Shown in pieces: positions 1-8,352 of a stretch of DNA of 64,000 nucleotides. The stretch spans positions 682,001 to 746,000 of the forward strand of contig NZ_JAIVAI010000001.1 in the NCBI RefSeq assembly GCF_020171525.1. Reading direction: 5' to 3'. The notes under the pieces are model-generated. The model had not been told where the DNA came from. It saw nothing but the letters and a program-made list of their open reading frames with translations, and made no database searches. The position numbers and the translations under genes are program-made. Position 1 is the first letter of the stretch; each line of letters opens with the position of its first letter. The DNA comes from Halobacillus yeomjeoni (GTDB lineage: Bacteria > Bacillota > Bacilli > Bacillales > Halobacillaceae).

Positions 1-1444
1 CCTTAAAAAAGATCAGCGCATGGCTGTTTTGAAGCAGAACCACTTTGAATACGATGAGTATCAAGTACTTGAGACGGTCATCATGGGTCATACCAAGCTG
101 TACGAAGTGATGAAAGAGAAAGATGCCATTTATATGAAAGGTGAATTTTCTGAAGAAGATGGCATGCGTGCTGCTGAACTTGAAGGCGAATTCGCTGAAA
201 TGAATGGCTGGGAAGCTGATTCAGACGCTGCCCGTCTTCTGACCGGATTGGGAATCAAAGAAAACCTTCATGATAAAAAGATGGCGGACCTTGAAGGATC
301 TGACAAAGTGAAAGTCCTTTTAGCTCAAGCACTATTCGGAAATCCTGATGTTCTGCTGCTTGATGAGCCGACCAACCACCTTGATATCAAAGCGATTCAG
401 TGGCTTGAGGATTTCCTTATCGATTTTGAGAACACAGTTATCGTCGTATCTCACGACCGTCACTTCCTGAACAATGTGTGTACGCATATCGCAGATTTAG
501 ACTTTGGTAAAATCCAAGTTTATGTCGGAAACTATGACTTCTGGTATGAATCCAGTCAGTTGGCTATGAAGATGGCCCAGGAACAGAATAAGAAGAAAGA
601 AGAAAAAATCAAAGACTTGAAAGAGTTTATCGCCAGGTTCAGCGCCAACGCGTCCAAGTCCAAACAGGCGACGTCGAGGAAAAAACTCTTGGATAAAATT
701 ACATTGGATGACATCCAGCCTTCTTCCCGTAAATATCCGTACATCGCATTCAAAGCGGATCGCGAAATCGGTAACGACCTATTGACGGTGGAAAACCTTT
801 CAAAAACAGTAGACGGAGTAAAAGTTCTTGATAATGTAAGCTTCACATTGAATAAGGATGACAAAGTCGCATTAGTCGGTACGAATGAAACTGCGAAAAC
901 GACATTGTTCCAAATCCTTATGGGAGAAGTTGAGCCGGATGAAGGGACTTATAAATGGGGTGTGACGACTTCTCAAAGTTACTTCCCTAAAGATAATTCC
1001 GAGTTCTTCGAAGGTTCTGACTTGAGTCTTGTTGAATGGCTTCGTCAATATTCTCCTGAAGATGAAACGGAAACATTCCTACGCAGCTTCCTTGGACGTA
1101 TGTTGTTCTCCGGAGAAGAAGCACTTAAAAAGGCAAGCGTCCTTTCAGGTGGAGAAAAAGTCCGTTGTATGCTATCCAAGATGATGTTATCTGGTGCCAA
1201 TGTATTGTTATTAGATGAGCCGACCAACCACCTGGACTTGGAATCAATCACTTCCTTGAACAAAGGGTTGATCAACTTCAAAGGATCCGTCATATTTGCT
1301 TCTCATGACCATGAGTTCATTCAAACGATTGCCAATCGGATCATAGAAATCACTCCTAACGGAATCATTGATAAAGAAATGACTTACGATGAGTTCCTTG
1401 AAGATCCTGAAGTGCAGAAAAAATCTGCCGCTTTAGCTGAATAA
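1..1444 (+). CDS. ykpA: ABC-F ATPase, YkpA/YbiT type (5' end outside window)
   Basis: The reading frame is open to the left edge, so the N-terminus and first Walker A are missing; about 480 residues remain of a protein of roughly 540. Two ATPase cassettes are visible. The first has a Walker B of the type LLLDEPTNHLD and a switch histidine (SHDRHF). A charged linker rich in Lys/Glu follows, then a second cassette with LSGGEKVR and a second LLLDEPTNHLD. There are no membrane segments, as expected for ABC-F proteins, which act on ribosomes rather than in transport. Two motifs are degenerate: the first signature reads LEGSDK instead of LSGGEK, and the second Walker A reads GTNETAKTT instead of GxxGxGKT. 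I recall similar deviations in Bacillus YkpA, so they may be family traits. A terminator follows directly. Confidence 0.9.
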   Translation, partial: LKKDQRMAVLKQNHFEYDEYQVLETVIMGHTKLYEVMKEKDAIYMKGEFSEEDGMRAAELEGEFAEMNGWEADSDAARLLTGLGIKENLHDKKMADLEGSDKVKVLLAQALFGNPDVLLLDEPTNHLDIKAIQWLEDFLIDFENTVIVVSHDRHFLNNVCTHIADLDFGKIQVYVGNYDFWYESSQLAMKMAQEQNKKKEEKIKDLKEFIARFSANASKSKQATSRKKLLDKITLDDIQPSSRKYPYIAFKADREIGNDLLTVENLSKTVDGVKVLDNVSFTLNKDDKVALVGTNETAKTTLFQILMGEVEPDEGTYKWGVTTSQSYFPKDNSEFFEGSDLSLVEWLRQYSPEDETETFLRSFLGRMLFSGEEALKKASVLSGGEKVRCMLSKMMLSGANVLLLDEPTNHLDLESITSLNKGLINFKGSVIFASHDHEFIQTIANRIIEITPNGIIDKEMTYDEFLEDPEVQKKSAALAE

Positions 1445-1445
1445 T

Positions 1446-1482
1446 GAAAAAAAAGCCTGCCCTGAGTGGTAGGCTTTTTTAA
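1446..1482 (+). terminator. Rho-independent terminator after ykpA
   Basis: The stem AAGCCTGCC pairs with GGTAGGCTT around a short loop (one G-U pair) and is followed by a T run. It starts just after the ykpA stop codon. Confidence 0.85.
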
Positions 1483-1579
1483 TTTGTAAATTGTAAACCC
1501 ATTTAAGAAAACTGGAATTTTGTCGAACGATGATAGACCAGGGAGGATTTTGAAGTAAATTGGGTCTATTTTCATGCAT

Positions 1580-1607
1580 TGTAATATCTATGCAATGTAC
1601 GTGTTAA
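1580..1607 (+). promoter_or_regulatory. Tandem WalR (YycF)-like binding site
   Basis: Three hexamers occur at exact 11-bp period: TGTAAT, TGCAAT and TGTTAA, each separated by 5 bp. The WalR consensus is TGTWAH-N5-TGTWAH, so the outer two match fully and the middle one has a single mismatch. The site lies about 125 bp upstream of a LysM-3D gene. In B. subtilis the similar gene yocH is a classic WalR target, which supports the reading. The match is seen; the regulation is inferred. Confidence 0.6.
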
Positions 1608-1730
1608 GTTTGAAATCAAACTGTTAGCGTCCTGTTCTTAAATAAACCATAGATTCTGTTATTCTTGTAATTGTGATAAACAACCAAGACCAATCACAAG
1701 CAAGGCAACTATCAAGAGGAGGCAGAAACT

Positions 1731-2519
1731 ATGAAAAAAACCGTTTTTTCAATTGCCGCTACTGTAGCTTTAACTGGAGCATTCGCCACATCTGTAAGTG
1801 CAGAAGAATATAAAATCAATAAAGGAGATACGCTTTGGAGCATCTCCCAAAAATACAATGTATCTGTAGATCAACTTAAATCATGGAACGACCTGAATTC
1901 TAATTTAATTTATCCAAACCAACGATTGACGGTATCCAGTGAATCCAGTCAGTCTACGACTAAACAGCAATCAACTTCCAATCATAGTTCAACGTATACA
2001 GTGAAATCCGGAGACACTCTATGGGGAATTGCTCAAAAGCATGGAATTTCCGTAGATCAATTGATGGCATGGAACAATTTATCATCTTCACTCATCCATC
2101 CCGGTGATCAATTTAAAGTGAATGGTAAAGCGGTCCCGGCATCTCAACCTGCTGCGAACACACAAAACAGTAATTCTACAGCTACTCATACAAGCACAAA
2201 ATCACAGGCATCAGAGAACAATGTAGTCAAAGAATTCACAGCAGAAGCTACTGCTTATACTGCGTACTGCACAGGATGCAGCGGCGTGACAGCGACAGGA
2301 GTCGACTTGAGAGCCAACCCTAATCAAAAAGTGATTGCTGTCGACCCTAACGTAATCCCACTTGGTTCTAAAGTTTATGTAGAAGGCTATGGTACAGCGA
2401 TTGCAGCTGATACTGGTGGAGCGATCAAAGGCAACCGTATAGATGTATTCATTCCTGAACGGAGCGATGCATTAGCATTCGGTAGAAAGTCTGTTAAAGT
2501 ACAAGTCTTAAGTAACTAA
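1731..2519 (+). CDS. Secreted LysM-3D cell-wall protein (YocH-like)
   Basis: A 262-residue exported protein. Residues 1-24 form a signal peptide ending SVSA-EE. Two LysM peptidoglycan-binding repeats follow (about 26-69 and 88-131, each with a GDTLW motif), then a Ser/Thr/Gln-rich linker and a C-terminal 3D domain (about 168-260). The three aspartates that name the domain are visible near D205, D227 (DTGG) and D238 (NRIDVF). 3D domains form a double-psi barrel like lytic transglycosylases of the MltA/RpfB class, so a peptidoglycan hydrolase role is likely. It is monocistronic, with its own strong GAGGAGG ribosome site and a terminator. A tandem WalR-like site upstream suggests control by the WalKR wall-homeostasis system. 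Confidence 0.9.
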   Translation: MKKTVFSIAATVALTGAFATSVSAEEYKINKGDTLWSISQKYNVSVDQLKSWNDLNSNLIYPNQRLTVSSESSQSTTKQQSTSNHSSTYTVKSGDTLWGIAQKHGISVDQLMAWNNLSSSLIHPGDQFKVNGKAVPASQPAANTQNSNSTATHTSTKSQASENNVVKEFTAEATAYTAYCTGCSGVTATGVDLRANPNQKVIAVDPNVIPLGSKVYVEGYGTAIAADTGGAIKGNRIDVFIPERSDALAFGRKSVKVQVLSN

Positions 2520-2542
2520 GTAAATGAATCTATCATCTTTTC

Positions 2543-2577
2543 AACCTGCGCTTTTCATTAAGCGTAGGTTTTTTATT
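2543..2577 (+). terminator. Terminator after LysM-3D gene
   Basis: AACCTGCGCTT pairs with AAGCGTAGGTT (one G-U) over a loop of about six bases, followed by TTTTTTATTTT. Confidence 0.85.
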
Positions 2578-2639
2578 TTGACATGGTCCCTTTTATTGAT
2601 AGACTAATAGCAAATAAGCGAATGAAAGGATGGATTTGT

Positions 2640-3638
2640 ATGCGCGCCATAGTACACGAAGGAAAAGAAGGGTTTGAAGGTTTGAGTGTTCAAGAGGTAG
2701 AGACTAAGACAATAAAAGCGGATGAAGTTAAAGTGAAGGTACATACAGCTGGTTTGAACCGACGAGATATTGCCGTCGTTACAAAAAGACATAAAGCGGA
2801 TGATCCAGCGTTGATTCCGGGCTCAGATGCCTCCGGGGTTATAGAAGAGATAGGTGAGGAAGTTACAAAATTCAATGTCGGTGACGAAGTCGTCATTAAT
2901 CCAGGTTTGAACTGGAAAGAAAAAAGTGATGCTCCACCTGAAGGGTTTGAAATCGTCGGCCTTCCTTTCGATGGTACTTTCTCTGAATTTTATACATGCA
3001 CTGAAGATCATGTCGAACTGAAACCGGAACATTTGAGCTTTGAGGAAGCGGGTGTCCTGCCTTTGGCAGCCTTGACGGCCTACAGAGCCTTGTTTACCCG
3101 CGGGAACCTTAAGCCGGAACAGACGATTTTACTTCCCGGGATCGGCAGCGGTGTCCTTACTTTTGCGTTGAAATTTGCTAAAGCGGTTGGTTCTAGAGTC
3201 ATCGTCACTTCGAGATCCCAAGATAAACGGGAGGAAGCTTTACGTCTAGGGGCCGATGCAGCCATTGCTACAGAAAGTGATTGGAAAGAACAGCTTGCCG
3301 CTGAAAAGGTAGATATGGTTATTGAGAGTATAGGGGAAGCCACGTTCAATAAATCGCTTGGAATTGTGAGAAAAGGTGGTACAGTCGTCACTTTCGGAGC
3401 AACGACCAATGATCAAGTATCCATTAATATCAGAGAATTTTTCTATGGGCAATACAATCTTTTAGGGACGACGATGGGAAGTGCGGAAGAATTTCAAGAA
3501 ATGCTGCGCTTCGTCTCCGAGCATAATATCAAGCCTCAACTGGATCGACTGTTTTCTGTGGAAGAATATAAGGAAGCCTTTGAATACTTACGCGATACTA
3601 AAAACTTCGGAAAAATCGGTTTTACCATGGAAAAATAA
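2640..3638 (+). CDS. Zinc-type MDR alcohol dehydrogenase/quinone oxidoreductase
   Basis: A 332-residue medium-chain dehydrogenase/reductase. I start it at the ATG giving MRAIVHEG because GAAAGGATGG sits at the right distance; an in-frame ATG 57 bp upstream has no ribosome site. The GroES-like N-terminal half includes NRRDIAV and GSDASGV. The Rossmann half has GIGSGVLTFALKFAKAVG, an NADP(H)-binding glycine motif, around residues 155-175. The cysteines of catalytic-zinc alcohol dehydrogenases are not obvious, so a quinone-reductase or enoyl-reductase activity is as likely as alcohol oxidation. It resembles B. subtilis YogA. Substrate unknown. Confidence 0.8.
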   Translation: MRAIVHEGKEGFEGLSVQEVETKTIKADEVKVKVHTAGLNRRDIAVVTKRHKADDPALIPGSDASGVIEEIGEEVTKFNVGDEVVINPGLNWKEKSDAPPEGFEIVGLPFDGTFSEFYTCTEDHVELKPEHLSFEEAGVLPLAALTAYRALFTRGNLKPEQTILLPGIGSGVLTFALKFAKAVGSRVIVTSRSQDKREEALRLGADAAIATESDWKEQLAAEKVDMVIESIGEATFNKSLGIVRKGGTVVTFGATTNDQVSINIREFFYGQYNLLGTTMGSAEEFQEMLRFVSEHNIKPQLDRLFSVEEYKEAFEYLRDTKNFGKIGFTMEK

Positions 3639-3656
3639 CGTTTTTCCATTATCACT

Positions 3657-3716
3657 TAAAACTTAGTAGCAACTCAGAAATGATAAAATAAAAAACTCAA
3701 TAAGCGAACGAATGTG
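3657..3716 (+). repeat. Dispersed repeat, copy 1
   Basis: AAAACTTAGTAGCAACTC opens the copy, followed by an A-rich spacer and AATAAGCGAACGAATGT. Copies lie at 6379-6432 (+) and 19455-19519 (-), with a half copy at 19387-19411. Copy 1 and the 19455 copy match along about 60 bp including the AATAAGCGAAC tail. Each copy lies just 3' of a gene in the same orientation. Function unknown. Confidence 0.7.
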
Positions 3717-3790
3717 CGTATGATTGGACAAATCATCCATCTTTTATTGTAAAATGTAGGTAAGGCCATTTACATAGGAGGTGGATGATT

Positions 3791-4171
3791 TTGTCACATA
3801 AGAATAATCCTAAGCGCTTCGCTTTGAATATGAGTGCAGCACAGTTTACAAAATTTTATATTATGCATTTGTTACAGATTCATCAACCGATGATCAGCGA
3901 ACACTTCAAAGGTGAATTCAAAAAATTGACGACCAATTGGATTCCAGCTCCATCTACGTTGTTGGACACGCTTCACGAAATGACAGAGGAAGGGTTGTTG
4001 GAACGGCGGGAAGACTATAAATCCCATGAGAAAAAAAGGCAGAAGGTATACTGGTATTACTTGACCGATCAAGGCAAAGAAGAATTCGATGTACTGAAGA
4101 AAAAATATAAAATCCTGTTTGAAGAACAATTGAAAATATTAAACCAAATTATGAGAGATGTATACAAGTAG
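3791..4171 (+). CDS. PadR-family transcriptional regulator
   Basis: A 126-residue DNA-binding protein. I choose the TTG giving MSHKNNPKRF: AGGAGG at 3776-3781 is only three bases from the ATG at 3785 but ideally spaced from this TTG. The winged-helix region contains FTKFYIMHLLQ, a PSTLLDTLHEMTEEGLLERRED recognition/turn region in split form, and a Y(W)YYLTDQGKEEF beta-wing typical of PadR. A Lys-rich C-terminal helix probably forms the dimer interface. The gene is followed after 23 bp by a luciferase-like monooxygenase, so the two are probably cotranscribed and the regulator may control that enzyme. Ligand unknown. Confidence 0.75.
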   Translation: MSHKNNPKRFALNMSAAQFTKFYIMHLLQIHQPMISEHFKGEFKKLTTNWIPAPSTLLDTLHEMTEEGLLERREDYKSHEKKRQKVYWYYLTDQGKEEFDVLKKKYKILFEEQLKILNQIMRDVYK

Positions 4172-4194
4172 CTGGAAAGAAAGGCGGCAGCAAG

Positions 4195-5190
4195 ATGAAG
4201 CTCGGCGTTTTAGACCAAAGTCCTATATCGAAGGGACAAACGGCAGTAGATGCTCTGCAACAGACCATCGAGTTGGCTCAATTTACAGAAGATCTAGGGT
4301 ATGAGAGGTACTGGGTAGCTGAACATCATAACACGAACGGATTGGCAAGTTCTTCACCTGAAATCCTCATCGGTCAGATCGCAGCGGCTACAAAAACTAT
4401 CAGGGTGGGTTCAGGAGGCGTTCTTTTACCTCAGTACAGCCCATTGAAGGTTGCTGAAAACTTCAAGACATTAGAGGCTTTTTATCCTGGAAGAATTGAT
4501 TTAGGTTTGGGGCGTTCCCCTGGTGGTGGTAAAAAAACCCGACTTGCACTGACAGACGGCATTGAAAAACCCTTGAGCTCTTTTTCCAGACAAGTCAGAG
4601 AACTTCTTCGTTTTCTATATGATGATGTACCAAAAGGGGATTCCTATTTCGGTGTATCCGCTCGTCCTCATACAGTTCTTCAACCAGAGACGTGGATTCT
4701 CGGGTTGACGGAAAGAGGTGCAAGACATGCGGCCGTAAATGGGACCGGATTCACTTATGGTCATTTCATCAATCCAGATCACGGTAAGGAAGCATTAGAA
4801 GCTTACCGAAGCAAATTCAAACCTTCTTATGGATTACAAAAACCGAAAACGAATGTATGTGTATTCGTCGTGTGTGCAGAAACGGATGAAGAGGCAGAAG
4901 AACTGGCACTAAGCCAGGATCAATGGCTCCTGCAGGTAGAAAAAGGGCTGGACACCCGTGTTCCTTCAGTTCGTGAAGTGAAAGATAAAACTTTCACAAC
5001 GATTGAGTTGGAAAAGGTAAAACAAAATCGCAGAAGATGTATAATCGGAAGCCCTTCAAAAGTGAAAAATGAATTGATGGAGCTTTCTGAACGTTATGGC
5101 ATCAATGAGTTCCTCATCATTACGAACATATTTGATTTTCATAAGAAGAAGGAATCGTACCGCCTGCTAGCCGAAGAATTTGAACAATGA
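4195..5190 (+). CDS. LLM-class flavin-dependent oxidoreductase (MsnO8-like)
   Basis: A 331-residue bacterial-luciferase-type TIM barrel. The start MKLGVLDQSPISKGQ and the segments RYWVAEHHN (residues about 39-47), SSSPEILIGQIAA and RIDLGLGRSPGG are typical of the MsnO8 subgroup (YceB/YvbT-like proteins of Bacillus), which use FMN or F420-like flavins supplied by a partner reductase. The HH pair near residue 45 is a flavin/substrate-site feature. It follows the PadR gene closely. Real substrates of this subgroup are largely unknown, so only the class is called. Confidence 0.85.
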   Translation: MKLGVLDQSPISKGQTAVDALQQTIELAQFTEDLGYERYWVAEHHNTNGLASSSPEILIGQIAAATKTIRVGSGGVLLPQYSPLKVAENFKTLEAFYPGRIDLGLGRSPGGGKKTRLALTDGIEKPLSSFSRQVRELLRFLYDDVPKGDSYFGVSARPHTVLQPETWILGLTERGARHAAVNGTGFTYGHFINPDHGKEALEAYRSKFKPSYGLQKPKTNVCVFVVCAETDEEAEELALSQDQWLLQVEKGLDTRVPSVREVKDKTFTTIELEKVKQNRRRCIIGSPSKVKNELMELSERYGINEFLIITNIFDFHKKKESYRLLAEEFEQ

Positions 5191-5288
5191 ATATATAGGC
5201 ATTTCACCCATTCCATGACACATATCCTACTTTCACCCATACCAACCCATCTTCCTTTACATATATAGAAGTAAAGGGGGGAATTGGA

Positions 5289-5375
5289 ATGAGTAAAGGT
5301 TATGGTGGCGGCTTTGCGCTGATTGTTGTATTGTTTATTCTCCTAATTATCGTAGGAGCTTCTTGGTGGTATTAA
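5289..5375 (+). CDS. YjcZ-family sporulation miniprotein, copy 1
   Basis: A 28-residue protein: a short Gly/Tyr-rich head (MSKGYGGGFA), one hydrophobic helix ([15 protein letters not shown]) and WWY at the end. The [14 protein letters not shown] core is nearly identical to the miniprotein at 60359. This family is annotated as YjcZ sporulation protein in bacilli. An AAAGGGGGG ribosome site and a terminator frame it. A CATATATAG sequence upstream (5260) resembles a sigma-K -10 element but lacks the final TA. Confidence 0.8.
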   Translation: MSKGYGGGFALIVVLFILLIIVGASWWY

Positions 5376-5382
5376 AATAACG

Positions 5383-5410
5383 AGGTGCGGCTGATTGCCG
5401 CACCTTTTTC
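5383..5410 (+). terminator. Terminator after YjcZ-type gene
   Basis: AGGTGCGGC pairs with GCCGCACCT over a TGATT loop, followed by TTTTTC. Confidence 0.85.
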
Positions 5411-5511
5411 ATTTCATTGAATCTCTATACAAAGTAATGTTCCCTTTCCCTAGAGGCTTCATGTAAGATATAATAAGTGACATTACGGTTTAAAAAGGTA
5501 GGAGAATGTTA

Positions 5512-6378
5512 ATGAACAACCAATACTTGGGAACTATCCAGGAAGCTGAAGTACTAAAAAAGATTACAGAAGGCTTTATAGTTTCTGTTAATGGAACAGA
5601 AATTAAACTCCCTGAAGATTACGTAGATGGGGAATTGGAACCCAATCAAAATGTAAAAGTTTTTATCTATAACGATAAAAAAGGACATGCATTGGCTACG
5701 ATGTTCCTCCCGGAAGCAACAAGAGATTCTTATGGATGGGCAGAAGTGGATGAAGTCGTACCAAATATGGGAGTATTTGTAGACATCGGACTTGAAGAGA
5801 GGGAAGTTCTTGTATCGAATGATGATCTTCCTTTATTGAAGTCAGTATGGCCGAAAGAAGGGGATCACCTTTTTGTAAGCCTTGAAATCGATAAAAAAGG
5901 ACGTCTGCTTGCTGAGCCGATATCTGAGCAGGAAGTGATGGATGACATTGAAAAAGCTCCATCATCGATCCTTCATGACGAAGTGACCGCTCGTGTGTAT
6001 AAGGCAACAAAAGCAGGAACAGCAGTACTCACCGGGGAAGGCTATAGAGGATTCATCCACCCTCACGAAAGGAAAGAAGAACCGAGGTTGGGGCAGACTC
6101 TCACAGCTCGAGTTATTGACGTAAAAGAAGATGGTACCATTAATCTTTCCTTGAGGCCCGTAAAGCAGGAAAGCATGAAGGAAGATGCTGAAGTTATCTA
6201 TGAATATCTGCAGGAAAACGATGGCGTTATGCATCTGCACGATAAAAGTGATCCCCAGGAGATCCGAGAGACTTTTCAAATTAGTAAAGCAGCTTTCAAA
6301 CGTGCGATCGGCCAGCTGCTGAAAGAGCGTAAGATCGAACAGAAAGACGGCAAAACAGTAATCAAACACGATTCTTGA
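5512..6378 (+). CDS. cvfB: S1-domain RNA-binding protein CvfB
   Basis: A 288-residue protein matching the CvfB/YitL architecture: N-terminal S1-like beta barrels, a central S1 domain (about residues 150-215, with GFIHPHER and GTINLSLRP) and a C-terminal winged helix (about 220-285, FQISKAAFKRAIGQLLKERKI in part). In Staphylococcus aureus CvfB binds RNA and influences virulence gene expression; in non-pathogens the role is unclear. The start MNNQYLG is preferred over the ATG two codons upstream because AGGAG at 5500-5504 abuts that first ATG. A terminator shared with the convergent lipoprotein gene follows. Confidence 0.85.
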   Translation: MNNQYLGTIQEAEVLKKITEGFIVSVNGTEIKLPEDYVDGELEPNQNVKVFIYNDKKGHALATMFLPEATRDSYGWAEVDEVVPNMGVFVDIGLEEREVLVSNDDLPLLKSVWPKEGDHLFVSLEIDKKGRLLAEPISEQEVMDDIEKAPSSILHDEVTARVYKATKAGTAVLTGEGYRGFIHPHERKEEPRLGQTLTARVIDVKEDGTINLSLRPVKQESMKEDAEVIYEYLQENDGVMHLHDKSDPQEIRETFQISKAAFKRAIGQLLKERKIEQKDGKTVIKHDS

Positions 6379-6432
6379 TTAAAACTTAGTAGCAACTCCG
6401 AAATGTTAAAAAAATAATATCAATAAATAATA
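6379..6432 (+). repeat. Dispersed repeat, copy 2
   Basis: AAAACTTAGTAGCAACTCCG lies three bases after the cvfB stop and continues with GAAATGTT and an A/T-rich tail. The first 24 bp match copy 1 with one or two differences; the AATAAGCGAAC tail of copies 1 and 3 is lost. Confidence 0.65.
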
Positions 6433-6434
6433 AC

Positions 6435-6470
6435 AAAACCACCTCCGGCTTTTGAAACCGGAGGTGGTTT
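6435..6470. terminator. Bidirectional terminator between cvfB and YusW-like gene
   Basis: AAACCACCTCCGG pairs perfectly with CCGGAGGTGGTTT around a nine-base loop, with A and T runs on either side. It serves both convergent genes. Confidence 0.9.
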
Positions 6471-6472
6471 AA

Positions 6473-6934
6473 TTAATTATTATAAACTTTTTTCGAACCA
6501 TCATGGTAGGTGACTTCAAGTGCAAATTTACTATAGGAAGGATCAAGCCCCAGGATTTCAATGACTTCCTCGATGATTTCCGGTTTTGTAGTGTCTTCAT
6601 CAAAGCTCATTTCCTGGAAGTGTGGAGTCAGTTGATTGAACGCTTCTTCACCTATGACTTTTTGTTGATCAAAATCATTAATTGTAGCGACTATATCATT
6701 TAGATCGTGAGAGTAAAATACTTCATAAGTTAGATCTTTTTCATAATCGACGGCTAAATTAAATGACCTGAAATTGAATAACTGCTCATTCTTAACTTCT
6801 TCATCGTATGCCGTATTGATAGCTGTGGGATTGTACCTGACTTCTTCATATTGTAGTGGACGTTGATCAGTTCCACAGGCTGCTAATAGGAATACGAGGC
6901 AAATGAAGATTCCTATCATACGTGTATCTATCAA
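6473..6934 (-). CDS. YusW-like lipoprotein
   Basis: A 153-residue lipoprotein. I start it at a TTG because GGAGGG is correctly spaced from it; the result, MIDTRMIGIFICLVFLLAACG, is a lipoprotein signal peptide with lipobox LAAC. The mature part has the YusW-like pattern: a strand region FNLAVDYE, a central GEEAFNQLTP segment, and the end LGLDPSYSKFALEVTYHDGS. YusW-like domains (in B. subtilis YusW) have no known biochemical role. Expected location is the outer face of the membrane. It is alone on this strand, convergent with cvfB. Confidence 0.75.
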   Translation of the reverse strand: MIDTRMIGIFICLVFLLAACGTDQRPLQYEEVRYNPTAINTAYDEEVKNEQLFNFRSFNLAVDYEKDLTYEVFYSHDLNDIVATINDFDQQKVIGEEAFNQLTPHFQEMSFDEDTTKPEIIEEVIEILGLDPSYSKFALEVTYHDGSKKVYNN

Positions 6935-7095
6935 AAAAATCCCTCCATTGATGTGATTTTCTATAGGATTTCCAAGTTTTATCGATTTCATAAGTGATTA
7001 AAGACAGTTGTGCGAGCATAGTAATTCTTCATTGAAATTTATGGTGGTACAATAAGAATAAGAACCCTTGATTCTCAAACGAGGAGGGAAGGCAG

Positions 7096-7674
7096 ATGAA
7101 AAGCAGGATGATGTATGTAGTTATGACACTTATAGTTGTAGGAGTACTCACTTTTGCTGTACAAAGGTTGTCGGGTGAAGAGAAAAAGAGTGAGGATGAA
7201 ATAACCAACAGTCTGGTCGTTCTAAAATATGACGGAACAGAAGTTTCGTATTCTGAAGATGAGTTGAAAGAGATGCTCACTCCAATTCAATATGAGGTAA
7301 CGCAAGAAGATGGGACAGAAAAACCATTTGATAACGAGTATTGGGATCATAAGGAAGAGGGCATTTATGTAGATCTCATATCAGGTGAACCCTTGTTCAG
7401 TTCAACTGATAAATATAAATCAGGAACTGGGTGGCCAAGTTTTACCAAACCGATAAATGATAATAATATCGTAACAAAAGAAGATCCAGGTATTTTCGGT
7501 ATGAGAACTGAAGTGAGAAGTAAACATGGAGACTCTCACCTTGGGCATGTGTTTACTGATGGACCTGAGCCCACTGGATTAAGATACTGCATGAACTCAG
7601 CTGCTCTTAAGTTTATTCCAAAAAACGAGTTAGAAAATGAAGGTTATGGAGAATATATGAACCTCTTTGAGTAA
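7096..7674 (+). CDS. msrB: Membrane-anchored methionine-R-sulfoxide reductase
   Basis: MsrB (192 residues) reduces methionine-R-sulfoxide in proteins. The catalytic cysteine is C165 in [18 protein letters not shown] and HLGHVF are hallmark motifs. Residues 7-22 form a membrane helix, so the domain is probably outside the membrane, unlike the cytosolic MsrB of B. subtilis. The resolving cysteine normally just before GWPSF is Thr111 here, and the CxxC zinc sites of many MsrBs are absent, so regeneration must use direct reduction or another partner. No MsrA is adjacent. Strong GAGGAGG ribosome site. Confidence 0.9.
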   Translation: MKSRMMYVVMTLIVVGVLTFAVQRLSGEEKKSEDEITNSLVVLKYDGTEVSYSEDELKEMLTPIQYEVTQEDGTEKPFDNEYWDHKEEGIYVDLISGEPLFSSTDKYKSGTGWPSFTKPINDNNIVTKEDPGIFGMRTEVRSKHGDSHLGHVFTDGPEPTGLRYCMNSAALKFIPKNELENEGYGEYMNLFE

Positions 7675-7679
7675 ATAGT

Positions 7680-7717
7680 AAACCGGGCAGGTCATTTAGA
7701 TCTGTTCCGGTTTTCTT
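7680..7717 (+). terminator. Probable terminator after msrB
   Basis: An imperfect stem (AACCGGGCAGGTC with GATCTGTTCCGGTT) precedes a short T run. The helix has internal mismatches. Confidence 0.55.
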
Positions 7718-7795
7718 ATTTGATTGAAGTTGTCGTTCATTGGCAGATTCTGTATGATTAACTTATAAGTCTATGCAGAGAAGGAGTTAAATATT

Positions 7796-8266
7796 TTGAT
7801 TAAACTCGTACCACTTGAAAAGGAAAACTATGATCTCTACATAAAAGATGAAATACAAAGATACGCAGATGAAAAAGTGAAAGCAGGAACCTGGCACGCA
7901 GAAGAAGCAATCAATAATTCTAAAGATGTGTTTGATGACTTATTACCTGAAGGGCAAGAGACGAAACAGCATTACTTCATGTCGATTCAATCAGTTGATA
8001 CGAAAGAAAGTGAAGGGTACATTTGGTATCATTTCAATACAGAAAATCCTCAAAAAGAGGCTTTTATTTACAACTTTTACATAATTGAAAATGCGAGAGA
8101 TAAGGGGAAAGGCAGTGTCGCTTTGCAAGAACTTGAAGAATACGTACGTCAGCAAGGTGCAGCTAAGCTCTCCCTGCATGTCTTTGCTCATAACCATAGA
8201 GCCGTTCACCTTTATGAGAAAATGAAGTTCAGGACGACAGACATCATGATGTCGAAAGATCTTTAA
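7796..8266 (+). CDS. GNAT-family N-acetyltransferase
   Basis: A 156-residue GCN5-related acetyltransferase. The TTG start is supported by AGAAGGAG seven to ten bases upstream. The acetyl-CoA site is visible around residues 95-115 (IENARDKGKGSVALQELEEY, with the R/QxxGxG/A pattern as RDKGKG), and the C-terminal strand-helix contains FAHNHRAVHLYEKMKF, the usual N..A..LYEK.GF end. The substrate cannot be told from sequence. Confidence 0.8.
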   Translation: MIKLVPLEKENYDLYIKDEIQRYADEKVKAGTWHAEEAINNSKDVFDDLLPEGQETKQHYFMSIQSVDTKESEGYIWYHFNTENPQKEAFIYNFYIIENARDKGKGSVALQELEEYVRQQGAAKLSLHVFAHNHRAVHLYEKMKFRTTDIMMSKDL

Positions 8267-8352
8267 AACAATCTTTGAGAACGTTGACATCTCCATTGAG
8301 AAAGATTATCATTTAGTTAGATTGAAAAAATTCGTAAATGTAGGTGAATGGT

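Noticed and set aside
5241-5268. Sigma-K promoter before the first YjcZ-type gene
   Set aside because: ACC and CATATATAG are roughly spaced, but the -10 lacks the final TA and the spacing is one base off the better examples at 60 kb.
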